Shown here piece by piece: positions 22,501-35,400 of a stretch of 64,000 nt of DNA. This DNA comes from Canna indica. Taxonomy: Eukaryota > Streptophyta > Magnoliopsida > Zingiberales > Cannaceae. The stretch's first letter is position 1, and every line of letters begins with the position of its first letter. The notes below the pieces were generated by a model. The model was not told the DNA's origin and searched no databases. It saw only the letters and a list, made by a program, of their open reading frames with translations. Location: contig CP136891.1 of the NCBI GenBank assembly GCA_034359265.1, positions 10,802,501 to 10,866,500 on the forward strand, read 5' to 3'. The position numbers were made by a program, and so were the translations under genes.

Positions 22501-24976
22501 ACTCAATTTCTAGTAGTGCTTGTAAAGGGTTGGAAGAAGCAATTGATGACTATTACTAGTTATTAGGACAGAAGATGAATTATAAAAAGTCAGAAATATT
22601 TTTTCCTGCAAAATATGAGGCATGAGTAAAACAAAGAATATGTCAGTGCTTCAATATTAAAGAAGGCAGCTTTCCTATGAACTATTTAGGTTCAATGATA
22701 GCACCAAAAAAATTAGGAAAAGAGCACCAGAATAAGCTGATTGAGAAGGTTAGTAAGAAAATGGAGCCTTGGGCTAGTAGTCTTGTTTCTCAAGCTGGAA
22801 AGTGCATCTTGATCAACTATGTTGTGAGCTCAATACCAGTTTATAACTTCATGACATCTTGGACAAGTGAAGAGGCTGTAAATAAAATAGTAAAGATGGA
22901 GAGAGATTTTTTCTGGTCAGGAAACAACAATAAAAAATCAACTAAATTACTAAGCTAGAGCAAAGTTACAATGAGTAAGAGTGACGAAGGTACGAGGATT
23001 AGAGACTTGAAAACGGTGAAGGAATGACTGATGGCAAAGAGAGTGATGAAAGGCCTGAATTTGGAGAAAGACAATGGATGGACTTATGTAGAGCTAAATA
23101 TAGTGATTTACATCCTTGGTATATATCATGGTAAATGAAAAAAGGGTTCTTGGAATGTAAAGGCTCTCACAAACAATATGGATAGCTTAAGAGATGGGAT
23201 GAGGAAATCAATTAAGAATGGTGAGGGGACTAGTATATGGATGGACTTATGGTTAGGAAGTACTCCTATAAGTAAATGATCTACTTTCATTAACATATTG
23301 GAGTTAGAAAAGTTTGAGAAAGTCAATGAATTGATAAGTGAAGGGAGTTGGGATATGGACAAGATCAACAATTGCTTTGGTAATCAGTTGATACAACAGG
23401 TGGTTGTAATTGATCTGAATGGAAATGCTGATAAAGATGTATGGGTTTGGACATGGAGTTAGAAAGGGAAAATATCAGCAAAAAGTGCTTATTGCTACCT
23501 TAAAAGTAAACAGGAAAGGGAGTATGGTCCTGAATTAAATTGGAAAAGTATCTGGAGCTTAAGAGTATCTGAAAGAGTGAAGTTGTTCATGTGGAAATGG
23601 TCCTGAAATAGATTGCCAACCACTAATTGGTATGCAAGGATTTCAAGTATAGAACCTCAAAGATGTTTTTTATGCAAAGAAGATAAGGATGATATGAAGC
23701 ATATTTTCCTCCATTACAAAATTACATAAAGTTATTGGAGGCTCCTAGAAGAAAGAACATGGATAGAATTCAAATATAAGGATGAATGGTTGAAAGGGAA
23801 GTGGATGGATGAAGGTGAAGAGTATGATAGAGAAACAATTGAAAATGTGAGAGCCCTATTGCTAATTCACTTTGGTGGATTTGAAAAAATAGAAACAAAA
23901 TGAAATTTGAGAACTTCAGCCAGGGAATTTACACGATTTATAATAAAGTGATTTCTGAGATGGAAGAATTTAAAAGGGACAAAGTGAAACCAAAGGAGTT
24001 TAGATTGGATGCAATTGATGAGACTGGCAATAGTTCTGAAATCAAAATGATGTGTGATGCTGCTTGGAATGGAGGTGTGAAGACAAGTATTGGTTTTATT
24101 GTTAAAGCTCGAGGAAGCACATGCTTAAGGGGATATGCACAAGTAGCTGCTGATAACCCTTTACACGCAGAAGCAAAGGCTATATGATAAGGACTTGACA
24201 ATGTAAGGAAGAAAAAATTACTGTTTATTCATATTGTTCCAGAATTGTGAAGATATTACAAGGAAAATTCGAACCTCCATGGGAGTTGATTAACATAATA
24301 CAGGAAATACAAAAGATTGCTAAAGAAGTGAATGTATGCAATTGGAAACATATTGAAAGGGTTCGGAACCTAGAAGCTCATGAGCTAGCTAGAAAAGCAT
24401 ATAATTTTACAATGGTTGAACCTATAAATTGGGAAGTGTGTAACATGATAGAAGTGGTTCATATGGAACCTTGGTTTGATATGCTATTGCACGGTGATAT
24501 AATTGAAAGGGATGGGAACTATTCTATGGAAGAACTAAATGATAAAGGGAGAAATTGTAATGATGCAACCCAACTAATTGTAGAGGAGGAGACGGAAGGA
24601 GGAGAGGCTGGAGATAACTCAAATACAAGATGGGAGAAGAAAGATAGAACTACTTTAAATAAGGAAGTAGCTTTAGTGAATTGTAATCTACAGGAAACTG
24701 GTAAGTATAAATCAGTTACCAATAGAGGGATATGAGTAGATAAATTTCAATTAGCTGATGTTGGTAGACATAAATATGTGGAGGAAGTTAAAACTATTGT
24801 AGATGATTTGAGTATTAATAAAATTCATACTTATCAGGGAGAATATGATCATGCTAAAGGATCTAGCGATGAGTGCACAGCCATGAGCCCTTTGCCTCCT
24901 CTACCTAGTCCTAGAGTGTAGCATGACTCTTTGTTGATAAGTATTTTTCCTAAAAAAAAAATAACAATATTAAAAT

Positions 24977-25495
24977 AGCGTCACGAATATATGAGGAGCA
25001 ATCTTATTCAGTTTGAAATGAAAAATATATTTTTGATTTATTTCTTATATTCTACCTATTTTATTTTCAAAAAATTAAAGGCAAATAAAAAAATAAATGA
25101 ACCACCTACTCCTTCCAATCAAACACCCCTAATGAAGCGATGAGCAGTGTGTATATCAATATCACTGGCTTAATAATAATAATGAAAGAAGAACAAAAAT
25201 TGATATTAGGGTCGGCAACATTTCATATATTTTTTAGAGGTCTGGATTCAAATCTCAGTAGGGTCACTAGTTAAATTTTTTTTTTAAAAAAAGTTAAACA
25301 GGTGAAGATATAAAATAATATATATTTTATGAATTTTTATGAATAAAAAGAATAAATGTAATAGTCCCCGAGTTCCAAAACAAATCTGACAGTTCAATCT
25401 TTGGCATCGAACATCAACATTTTGGATACACACAACCATGCACGCACGTGTAGGATTAATTTGGATCTTCAAGAAACAAATCCCGCTTTCCCCAT
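24977..25495. other. AT-rich spacer between LINE A and PP2C
   Basis: No gene seen. The right part should hold the 3' UTR of the PP2C gene. Confidence 0.45.
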
Positions 25496-27838
25496 CTATC
25501 TATCTTCTTCTACCTTGACTGATCCCCCTCGACAGCTCAGCGCCTTCGCGAACCGAGGAATCTTTATCAGCGAGTTTGATCTGCACACTCCTTGCAGAGC
25601 AGTCCATTCCTGCTGCGACGATGCTGCCTCCGCCCCCGGCACCTCCGATTCCGACAGATCCGACGACACCTCGCTCCTTGCCGTTCTGAAGCTTTCCGGG
25701 CACGACAAGTCCGTGCTCTCGCTACGTGCTCGGTTCTTCGGATCATTCAACGCCGCCACAGGCAGAGGCGGCTTGAGGAAGAGGCAAATCACGGTGCAGT
25801 CGTCGATCTTGGAGGTCGGGTGCTGCTTCCTCCAAGCTCGGACCGCCCGGTTCACGACGAGCTTCGCGGCCTCGGATCTCTTGGGTGCCGAGGACACTAT
25901 CTTCATCACCTCCTTGTTCGATAGCACATCCCATATCTGCAGAGCAGCACATTAATCTAGATCGTATATATATACTCTAAAAACATTAATTAAGATGGAT
26001 TAATGGCAGGAGTTGCCGTGTGCTTACGCCATCAGTGGCAAGAACTACGAACTCGTCCTTTTCTGAGAGGAATCTGTGGAAGATCTGGGGGGTGGCGATG
26101 AGGCCGAAGTCCTTGAGGCAGAAGTCGCCGAAAGCTCTTGCCATGGCGAGGCCAGGGCTGTCTTCATCAGGCAGCCATATCCTGTACACATCAGGCTCCT
26201 CCCGGAGATAAAAGATTCTGCCCTTGTAGCTGCGGATCCTTTCAGCTTCACCTGAATGATATCACACCCAATGCAGATCAATAACTGATGCACAAGAATT
26301 GAGACTAATTGAGGACAACTGAAAAATGAATCATGAACTCGATGACCTGGAAGATTTGGTTTTTGATCAACCGTGAGTTGGAGAGGAACGAGACGGTTCT
26401 TTTTGTCTCTGGTGCCAAGCACTGCTCTGGAATCTCCTAAATTGGCAATTATCAAGTGCTCCCTCTTAAGAACAAATGAAGAAAAGAGGAAATCTATTAG
26501 ACTGAAGTCAACTGCTGAACTGTACTTCTCGTTCTTGATAGAAGTCTGCTAACTAACCTGCTTGAGAATTGTCACCGCCGTCGATCCGCTGCAGACGCAA
26601 TCAATATTTGGATCAACGCCGAGCTCTTTGTCCACCTCCTCGTGGGCGTTCACAAGGAGGGTCTTCTGTGAGGCAAACCATTCTCGAAGTTCGTCATTGA
26701 CGGCGCCGTTGCTGCTCGCGTTCGTGGCATCGGCGTTAGGTTCAGGTTTGCGTGAGTCTGACAGCTGCTTCATTTGGGATTGCAGCTTCGACGGCAGGTT
26801 GTCGCGAACATGCGAAGCGACCTTGTGGCCGGACGGGCCGTGTCCGTCGAAGACCCCGCAGAATATCTTGTCTCTATCCCCGGCGAAATTCTGTGGAATT
26901 CAAAGATAAAAATGGCGGTTTATGAATAAAGCAAAAGAGGAGTGCAAATTGTTCGTATTAATTACAATATCGCCACCAGGCACCAGCCCTCCATCTCATA
27001 TTCTCATGTCCATGATTACCATAAGTATATCCTTAAGTATTTTTTTTTAAATTTTCTTTTTTATATATATATATATCCATACGTACGTATATTGATTGAC
27101 AAATCATATTAGGTTTCGTCGGCGACGGGGTGTCATCGGTCAGCCGACGACCGGGGTGTCCTCAGTCGTCGGCTACGGGGTGTTGTCAATTGTAGTTGAT
27201 AAGATTGAGTTTTGTAGGTATCGAAATAACGTGGGGTTATAATATGAATTAAAACGTACCAATGGAGTAATAAGACTAGAGTAGGTTAGCTTTCCTAATC
27301 CCATCCTTAATTATTTGATAACGTAAATGGAGAGGCTCATCACCGTTCCTAAATCTAAACATCTAATCAACAAAAATTGGTGAATCCCAAACTAAATACT
27401 AAAAGCAAGAAAGATTTTCAAGTTTAATCCTTAATCCACAAAAAAAACCATCTCAATAGAGGATTTAAGGCAACAAAAAATTGTCATTATTTTCATCTTC
27501 AGCAAGCATGATAAAAGAGGCAAAAAAAAAAGCAGCATCCTGGAAGAAAATCGAACATAAACAGAAGAAAGGAATTCCATCGAACACATGATGTGCATAG
27601 CATCTCCTTGCACTCTTACCTCCCAAATGGTCATGGCATCTTGGTTGACGCCCTTCCAGCCTTGCTGCGAGAACATGGAGACCGTCATGGACGCCCCTGC
27701 CAACCTCACGCGCGCCCCTCCTTCCTCGACGCGGACGTTCTTCTCCTCCGCCTTGTAGAGCGCCGCCTCCTCCTCTTCCATTTGTTTCGAGGTCAGGATC
27801 TTCCCAACCTTGTCGTCCCTGCTGCAGCACCCTCCCAT
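25496..27838 (-). CDS. protein phosphatase 2C (PP2C, clade E-like)
   Basis: Five exons: 27838-27620, 26890-26558, 26464-26347, 26251-26028 and 25936-25496, coding for 444 residues. All introns are GT-AG and phases agree. Catalytic motifs in order: QQGWKGVNQDAM (about 58-69, metal-binding), VFDGHGPSG (about 86), GSTAV (about 175), NLGDSRAVLG (about 192), ARAFGDFCLKDFGL (about 260) and FVVLATDGIWDVLSN (about 290). The Asp residues expected to bind two Mg/Mn ions are all present, so the enzyme should be an active Ser/Thr phosphatase. The start MGGCCSR is a myristoylation signal with neighbouring cysteines for palmitoylation, suggesting membrane attachment. The C-terminal 90 residues are a Ser-rich tail. 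The start is the first ATG and is supported by the lipidation motif. Confidence 0.96.
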
Positions 27839-29109
27839 TTTCGCTTCCAGAGCTCGGATGTTTGTTCGTCGTTAGTTTCCGTCAAGGATCAGAGATATCG
27901 ACCCCTTCTCGATCACGAGGGGGGCGGGGAGCCAACCAAGGCAGAGGAAGAGGGAGGAAGGCAAGGGAGGAATAGTAAATGAGGATATGGAAAGTAGGTT
28001 GCGGTTCCTTAAATATGGAGAGCTGCAAGAGATTACATTAATAGACACTGTTGCAGGCTTGCAGCTCCAGCTCCGCATGAAGATGATTTGTGTCTGTCAA
28101 CGTTGTCACTTGTCGCTCTTTTATCTCTCTCTACTTTTTTCCATGTTTTACGTCCAGATTGGATTTTGAATTTGCTGAACTAGGGTTTGGATTCTTGAAG
28201 AAGACCCAACTGGATTAGAGATTGATTTCCGATTGACTCGCTCGGTCTCATCTACTTTTGAAAATATCGCTTATTTTAGAGAGTAATTTATCTAAAAATA
28301 ACTCTCTTTTTCAATTTTTTCCCATGCAAAAATAAATGTGAGATTTAGTAACTACAACTTTAGTTTTTATTTATAGAAAATGTTTTAAAAGAAAGCTATG
28401 TAACTAGCATTGAAAAAGACCTTCAATGTTTATTACTCCAAAATTTAATTTTAAGTCAGTAGAAAGAGCAATTTTGTCTTTTAAAAGATTGAACTAGGGT
28501 AATAATATCTGGAAAAACATTTTAGGTTGCTTAAACAATTTTTTCTCTTCATTAATGATCCACCGGAGATTTAGGTGATGATAGATATTTGTTTTTAAGA
28601 TCTCCCTTTATCCAAATAAAATTAAGATGACAGAGGTGGATTGAAAGCAACAAATACAGTTGGCGGATAAAATATAGATGTATTTATTTTCTTGAGAAAA
28701 TAATGGTGAGATACTGCACATTAAGATTCAAGTCAGATAAATAATTCATATTTAATTAAAAGATTAATTTTCTAAGTGCTTCACTACATCCTGTTTATTG
28801 ATGTGTGCAGAAGATATGAACAACGTGTTTCCTCTGTTCTATACACACTCTTGACCTGAAATATAAGTTTGAATTCTGCATAAATTTAATGAATACATTC
28901 TTGTTAATTAGTAAACCTCTAAATCTAACCTTGAACAGAGACAGTTGCTCGAAATTGTTAATCAGAGGCCAGGTTGCATATAATAGCAAATCAATGAATG
29001 AGAAAAATTAATTAACCCCTAAAACACTACATAAGGACACAGTTTCAGCCCAGCAGAGACTTGAAAAGGGTCTCATCTCTTTCTTCTTCCTTTGCTTCGG
29101 AGAAGGTCT
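27839..29109 (-). promoter_or_regulatory. PP2C promoter and leader, then WRKY 3' region
   Basis: Non-coding. A TATTTAA on the minus strand at about 28009-28015 could be the PP2C TATA box, some 175 bases upstream of the ATG. The remainder is AT-rich; the part next to 29110 should be the WRKY 3' UTR. No repeat or RNA gene is seen. Confidence 0.35.
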
Positions 29110-30732
29110 CTATCTCTGCTGCCGCTGTGACGCCATGAATGTGTTTGCTGAATTGTCGTAGCCGGAGAAACCATAACTACTCCCTGGGTTTTGCAGCGAC
29201 GACTCGAAGTCAAAGGAAGAAAACTGGCTCGCTGGTGCGCTGGACGTGCCACCGAAGATGGAGTTTGCGAGCATTTGATGGTTCGTCGACGTTGGTGGCC
29301 GGATCGCCATGGCGTAGCTATTGGCACCTTCTGATGGCCTGTTAAGGAGTTGTGTTGCGCTTCCGCGAGCTGCAGGAAGGTCATGGTTGTGCTTGCCTTC
29401 GTAGGTGGTGATGACAGCTCGGAGATCATGAGAGGCTCTCTCGACGTGCTTCCTCACCGGGCAGTCTATTGTAGTGCACTTGTAGTAGCTCCTACGATGA
29501 TTCAGCAAAGGCAACAACATGACATGAGATTAGTACATGGGAGATTTGCAACATAGAAAACAAGTAGGGCAGAAGAAGCGCTCACCTCGGATTAGGATTC
29601 CCCTTGACAACTTTCTGCCCATATTTCCTCCACCGGTATCCATCGTCAAGAATGTCAATGTCACTCATGGTTTGCACCACCACTCTTGGCTCCCTCACTG
29701 TCCTATTAGCATCCTCTGTCTCCCTTTCTCTCTTCCTGAAACATAGCGCGAGAACATAAGATGATATCCATTCAAAGTATATAGCTAGCAATCTAATAAC
29801 TTTGAAGCTTACCATCTCTTAGCCTCAGGCTCCTCTTCGACTTCGTCGAACTCATCCACATCAGGATCATCCTCAACGAACGAGGTAGAAGAGTTTTCAG
29901 GTGTGGCAGCTGAATGATGATCATTCGCTAAGTCGGCAGCAGGATGATCAGTGGGAGCTGGAGCTTGTGCAGACTGAAGGTACGGCGAGTTCCTCCTTGT
30001 GGGCTGAGGCTTTGGGTGGTTGTGGGTGCCTTTGTAGACAATTTCTGTGACTTGCCCATCCAAGGATCTCTCCACCTTCTTCTTTGTGGAGCAATTCGGG
30101 TATGTGCACTTGTAGTAGCTCCGCGGGTTCTCGCTTCCTTTCACTTGCTTTTGCCCATACTTTCTCCAGTTGTAGCCGTCTTCCGACTTCCTTTGCAGGA
30201 TTTGATTGGGTTGGGTTTGATTGAGTTCCTCATTCGATTTTGTTTGGATGGGAAGAGTGGATTCAGATTTGGTGTTGTTGAATTGTTGTTGGTGGGGGAT
30301 TAGCCATGATTGCTGATGAGCACGTTAAGCGATTAATTAATTAATGATTGACGTAATCGAACTACAGAGACAAGTGAAAGAAAGATGAATACAGAGGAGG
30401 AATTGAGATCATACTGATGACTGCATATTGTTTCCATTGATGCCTTGAGTTCGGAAGGAGAATTCATTGAAGGACTTGTCTTCATAATCCTTCGAAGCTT
30501 GTGAAGGAAAAGATCCAGTTGTAGGAGATGGAATAATCTATCCAATTAAGGCAAAGCAACATGTAATTAGTTGACCATAATCAGCAATCTGCACTACATA
30601 GTGAATTAGTAGAAGAGAAGAGGGAAACTAATACAGTATTGCCTACTTAGGCTTCTATATATACAGGGTAATTTTTTACTTTGAAGTTACAATGTTCAAT
30701 TTCCATTTTAGTTTAAGGGTTAACTACAAGCT

Positions 30733-30765
<33 letters not shown>

Positions 30766-31209
30766 AAAGGAATTATATGTCATCACTCATCTATATAAAA
30801 CAGAGATGATGACACACAGATATAATTAAACCTGAGAAGAAACAGAAGAAAAGAGGAGATCGTCCATATAAGATAGAGGTATAATTAGAGTTAATTGTGC
30901 ACTTACTCCAGAAGTAAAGAGAACCGGAGAATCCAAGAAGTCAGTGGGGCTGAGCCCGGCGGGAATGGCGAAATAGGACGAGGGCGAGATCGGAGGAGGG
31001 GAGAGGGGCAGCGAAGGCGGAGTGACTGACTTGAACTTTGGCACTTCAATGCCGCCGCCCTCGAAGCCTTGGCTCGCAATGGTAAATAACGAGTGGTCCT
31101 CGCCGGCAGCTCCCTGTAGGAAGCTCGTGAAGGAAGAGTTCGAGAAGGAGAAGGCGGCGGAGTGGCGCGAGCTAGCGGACGTCTCTAAGCTTGCAGGGGA
31201 GGAGGCCAT
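29110..31209 (-). CDS. WRKY33: group I WRKY transcription factor, WRKY33-like
   Basis: Exons 31209-30907, 30537-30415, 30312-29813, 29735-29586 and 29491-29110 give 485 residues, with consistent phases. Two WRKY domains are intact. The N-terminal WRKYGQK is at residues 191-197 with a C-x4-C-x22-H-x-H finger; the C-terminal WRKYGQK is at 344-350 with C-x4-C-x23-H-x-H. The intron after the PR of the C-terminal domain (phase 2) is the conserved group I intron. The N-terminus is Ser-rich with SP sites ([26 protein letters not shown]), which in WRKY33 relatives are MAP-kinase targets. Between the domains lies an acidic segment ([20 protein letters not shown]). Family role: nuclear activator of pathogen and stress genes through W-boxes. 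The WRKY33 label rests on layout and SP motifs and is less certain than the family. Confidence 0.96.
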
Positions 31210-31359
31210 GAGGAGAGGAGAGACGAGAGAGAGGAATTAGGAGAAGATCGATGGGAAGTGGATGAGAATTTATACTACGGTTTGCATGGAGGACAAAGAA
31301 GACGATATCGAGAGGGAGATGACTCACGTAGTAAATGAAAAAATAAAATGGCAAATTAA

Positions 31360-31364
<5 letters not shown>

Positions 31365-31398
<34 letters not shown>
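31365..31398. repeat. (GA)n microsatellite in the WRKY promoter or leader
   Basis: Seventeen uninterrupted GA units, 155-190 bases upstream of the WRKY start codon; it would read as CT repeats in the transcript direction. Confidence 0.9.
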
Positions 31399-31400
<2 letters not shown>

Positions 31401-31429
31401 TTCTGAGAAGATGAGGAAGGGTGGAAATT

Positions 31430-31494
31430 TTGACCGTTGACTAGTCAAAGTTCCTGGGTTTGACTGGAGGCTGGATTCTCCTCTCACTTTGACT
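31430..31494 (-). promoter_or_regulatory. W-box cluster upstream of the WRKY gene
   Basis: Five TGAC cores fall in 65 bases: TTGACC at 31430, TTGACT at 31437, an inverted GTCAA at 31444, TTGACT at 31460 and TTGACT at 31489. A sixth TTGACC lies near 31698. W-boxes (TTGACC/T) are the binding sites of WRKY proteins, so self-regulation or cross-regulation is likely. The cluster sits 220-290 bases upstream of the ATG. The rest of 31210-32344 shows no gene. Confidence 0.7.
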
Positions 31495-32442
31495 TCACCT
31501 TTCTATCTGTGTCTCTCAAATACAAATATACTAAATTATTCCAATCAAAATAACCCGCTTCTTCTACCCAGACTTTGTGCGAGTACGTGAAGGTCCTAGT
31601 CACGAAAGCCGAAGAGAGAGGGGGTACCAAACGGGGCATTATTTCTGTTTGCTTGGTTCCCTTTTCTGACCCCATGATGTGTTGTAGGCACGTTAGTTTG
31701 ACCTTTTCCATCTACTAAAATGACTAAAGAACCCTTATCTTTTGTCGTAATATATTTACGACTATTCGGTTTTATTATATACGAAAAAGGTTAGTTTGGT
31801 CTTTTGAAGTAGTTCTGAGGTTGTGGTTGTTCAAACACGGCAGTTGTCACCTAAATATACTGATCAAATAAATAACTGCTATCATATCTTTGTCTTTATA
31901 ATATATTAATAATTGAGAGCATATATTACGCCTTTTATCTAGAGCCCCTTCCTTTAGAAACTGCACCCGCATAGGGCCGGCCTCTTCTACGATTAATTTA
32001 GGGTGTATTTATCAACTGTCAAAAATAAAATAAATGAAAATAATATGGCATTCAGTGCATGGTGAAGTCTTCTTGTTGGAGATGCTCAGAAAAAAAATCA
32101 AACCCAACGTTTTCTTTTTAAGCTTCTCTTCACATATCAAGGGCCCACCGGCCCAGTAGGTACATAACCTTGATTTTGGTAAAAAGATGGATTAGGAGTA
32201 TTATCAGGCCACTTAACATAAGACTAAAAAGTTCATAAGAGGCGTTCCATAATCATATGAAATAATAAATAGACCCTTAACATTACTTTCCACAAAGTTG
32301 AAGCATGTATATCATTACATTTTACCTATGTACAAAGATCATACTTTTTTTTTCAAAAAAAAAACAGCTCAAGAAAAAGTCATTCCTTGCTCAATTGAGA
32401 GGGTATATGAAGCAAAGAACTGATAATCGTACTTTTCTCGCC

Positions 32443-35400
32443 TCAAAAAAAGCAAGAATATATTCTCTCTTGAGACTTGAAACTTTTATTAACTTTCATC
32501 TCCAATCTTACACCATTCTCAACTATACAAATCTCACTGCTAACAATTATAGTCTTCCTACTTGCACTCAGCCTGCTATCATTTTCATCTCCAGCCTTAT
32601 TAATAGTTTCATCAACTATATTTACATTGAATGAACTCTCCTCTACATCCACCACTCTATTGCATATCAAATCCTTATAACAAAAATTATTCAAGAAATT
32701 TAAAAACAAATCATTACATGAAAAATTAACCAAATCAATATTATCAGAGACATTCTTAATGCTGCTCCATATACTTGTAGTTTTGCCATATAAACCAACT
32801 TTGGTCGCAGCATTAGTTACACCATTCTCCATTCTGCTGATAAAACACCATCTGCTAACACCCAACTCGCTTCCCAGCTTCAAAACATTATGAACTAATA
32901 TCTTCATATCCCAAGGTATAGACTTATCTCTATTTAATATCTCAATCACTTCTTTGCAATCAGAATAAATTCTATCCAGATACATATTTTTCTTTCTCAC
33001 ATTATCTAGTCCATACCATATAGATAACAATTCAGCTTTTAAAGGTGAACAAGCTCTTGTGATCCCTGACCCAATTACTTTCCAAGTTCTACCAACAGTC
33101 AACATAAATCCAACTCCAGCCCATCTTCCATCCTTCCATGATGCATCACAGAACATAGTCATTTCATTATCAGTAGATCCAATTACATTTTGAACCCAAG
33201 TATTCTTTTCCTAAGCCTGATTAGTAAGCCTAGTTTCAACTTTCTTCTTAGCTTTATACTCCAAAACCTCTCTACAAGCTTTAGAAAATAAGTTGTATAA
33301 CCCTTCTTTTTTGCCTCCATGCTTTAACATGCACCTATTCTTCCAAATTAACCAGAGAGAAACCACAATGAAGTTAACTAAGAGCTCTCCTAAATTATTA
33401 TCAAGTTCCTCACATTCTTTTAACCAACTCCCTTTTACCCAGCTATCCTTTGGTTTAAAATCAAAACCAAGCTTCCTGCCAGCCAAGCACCAATAGTTTG
33501 CAGCAAACTCACAATCAATAAGAATATGCTTATTTTCATCAACTGCTTTGTTACATACATGGCAAACATTAGGTTCAATACCTGAGAATTTACTAAACCA
33601 GACAGCAGTTGGCAATCTCTTCTAGAGAAAAATCTTAGTCCTTTCCTATATTTTTAACTTTCAAATTCTTCTCCAGTTAAAATCAGGATCAAAATATGAA
33701 TTTGTATCCATTGTCATATTTTCTTTCAAGTAGCAGTAAGCAGCTTTTGAAGACAATCTACCATCTCTACTATGGATCCACACCTAACTATCCTTACCAG
33801 ATATTTTGTTAACATCTATTTCTTCAATACTCATAATCAGTTCCTTTCCAAATCATCTCTCCAAAATTTCGACTTTCCAACCATATCCCTCGATTAGATC
33901 ACAGACCAACTCCATATTCTCCAATTCTGTTACATTGATATAGGTAGGCCACAAATTCAGAGGTATAGTATTAAGCCAAGGATCAGCCCATATAGCAGTC
34001 TCTTTACCATTTCCCACACATTTTTTCAATCCTTCTCTCAAACATTTCAAATTCTCTACAATAGCTTTTCCATTCCAAGATATATATCATTCCCCCAATT
34101 ATTCATCCAAGGGTGCCAAATGATTTTTTGACAGTTCAACATTTGACTCTAGCAGTTTTCTTCCTTATTTAGCAAGGGTAAAATCCTTTTAGCCAAAACA
34201 ATCTTATAACATTCAAATCTCTTATCCCCAAACCTCCATAGCTTCTGTTTCTTGTAATAACATCCCAACTTATCATCTTAGCCGAGACCCTGTTACCTTT
34301 CCCAGCCCAAAAATAATTCCTTTCCAATTTCACCAAACTATTAACAGCTTCATTGCTCACCCAAGAGGTCATTAATGAATGAATTGGTAATGCATTTACT
34401 ATTGAATTCAGCATCAAGCACTTACCAGCCTGTGATAACATGCTACCTGCCCAGGAGTCGACCCTCTCTTTTGCTTTCTGCACTAACTCCATCTGATATT
34501 TCTTCTCCAATCTTTTAGGAGATATGAAGGACCTCAGGTACTTCATTAGATATTTACCAATCTTAAAATTCAGTACCTCCCCAACCATTTGTCATGTCTG
34601 ACTGAATGTATGTTCAGGGAAAAAGATTTCTGACTTCCCCAAATTCACCTTCTGTCTAGTTATATGACAATATTGATTTAGAAGATCTCTCATATTTCTG
34701 CAGGATTTTTTATTTCCTTTAATAAAAAATACCATATCATCTGCAAATAGCATATGACTAACAATGTTATCTCCAACTTTGAAACAATCTATCTTTTTCT
34801 CCCTGACTGCTCAATCCATCATCTCAGTTAATAATTGTTCCAAGATTATGAATAGATAGGGAGACAAGTGGTCTCCTTGTCTAATCCATTTTTAACTTAC
34901 AAAGCTTCTTGACTTCACACCATTCACCTTACAATGGAATATAATTCCTTCCATGCAAGCTTTTATCCAAGTTCTAAACTTTTCAGGAAAACTCATGCAT
35001 TCCAATACTCTTAGGAACCTTCCAGTCCACTCTATCATAGGCCTTTTCAAGGTCTATCTTTACTACTAACAGAGGACATTTTGCTTTGACCTTATAAGTT
35101 TTGAAAACAATTTCATTTAGAATCAGAATGCTATCATGTGAACATCTGCCAGGAACAAAAGCATGTTGCTCTCTTCCAATAATCTTATTCAGACTATTTC
35201 TGATCCTATTCACCAAAGCTTTTGCAAAGATTTTGTAAATAGCATTGCATAATGCTATTGGTCTAAAATCAGACACCTTCTTTGGTTTTTCTACTTTAGG
35301 TATCATTATCAGTCTACTTTCCTTCCACTCCTTTGGAATTTGACCAGTCTTGTGTATTTTTGTCATTTCATTCATCACTGTTTCTTTAATCTCCTCCCAA

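Larger units (their letters stand above)
18463..22518 (-). mobile_element. CACTA (En/Spm) DNA transposon, 4056 bp
   Basis: The ends are CACTACTAGAAA (left) and TTTCTAGTAGTG (right), perfect 12-base terminal inverted repeats of the CACTA superfamily. The 3-base target duplication CTT flanks both sides (18460-18462 and 22519-22521). Sub-terminal regions are packed with CAACGGC/GCCGTTG words. Genes run on the minus strand: a damaged TNP2 start, then a TNPA-like gene. The element sits in ORF2 of LINE copy A, and the LINE reading frame can be followed across the insertion. Confidence 0.95.
16568..24921 (+). pseudogene. LINE ORF2 (endonuclease, RT, zf-RVT, RNase H), broken and split by CACTA
   Basis: Starts MKLVSWNIRGA, the first strand of the AP-type endonuclease fold. 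The RT region lies in pieces at 17788-18418 (blocks DFRPVVICNVIYKI, LRQGDPLSPYLF). The active-site region (a YANAYDI-like block replacing YADD) ends just before the CACTA insertion at 18463 and the frame resumes at 22519. zf-RVT fragments follow at 22677-23760 and an RNase H fragment near 24050-24190 (CDAAWNGG). Many stop codons and frameshifts occur throughout. Replacement of the YADD signature also argues against activity. Confidence 0.85.
14704..24958 (+). mobile_element. full-length defective L1-type LINE (copy A), interrupted by a CACTA element
   Basis: An 18-base target duplication with one mismatch (AAATAACAATTTTAAAAT at 14686-14703; the second copy with TATT at 24959-24976) bounds the element. 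It ends in a short A-run (24952-24961). It holds ORF1 with a DUF4283-like domain and CCHC knuckle, then ORF2 with endonuclease, reverse transcriptase, zf-RVT and RNase H regions. After removing the 4056-base CACTA insertion and its 3-base duplication the LINE is about 6.2 kb, nearly the same as copy B at 32345-38529. Numerous stops and frameshifts show that it is inactive. Confidence 0.9.

Noticed and set aside
25401..25955. 184-codon plus-strand frame
   Set aside because: It is antisense to the last PP2C exon, whose own frame has clear PP2C homology.
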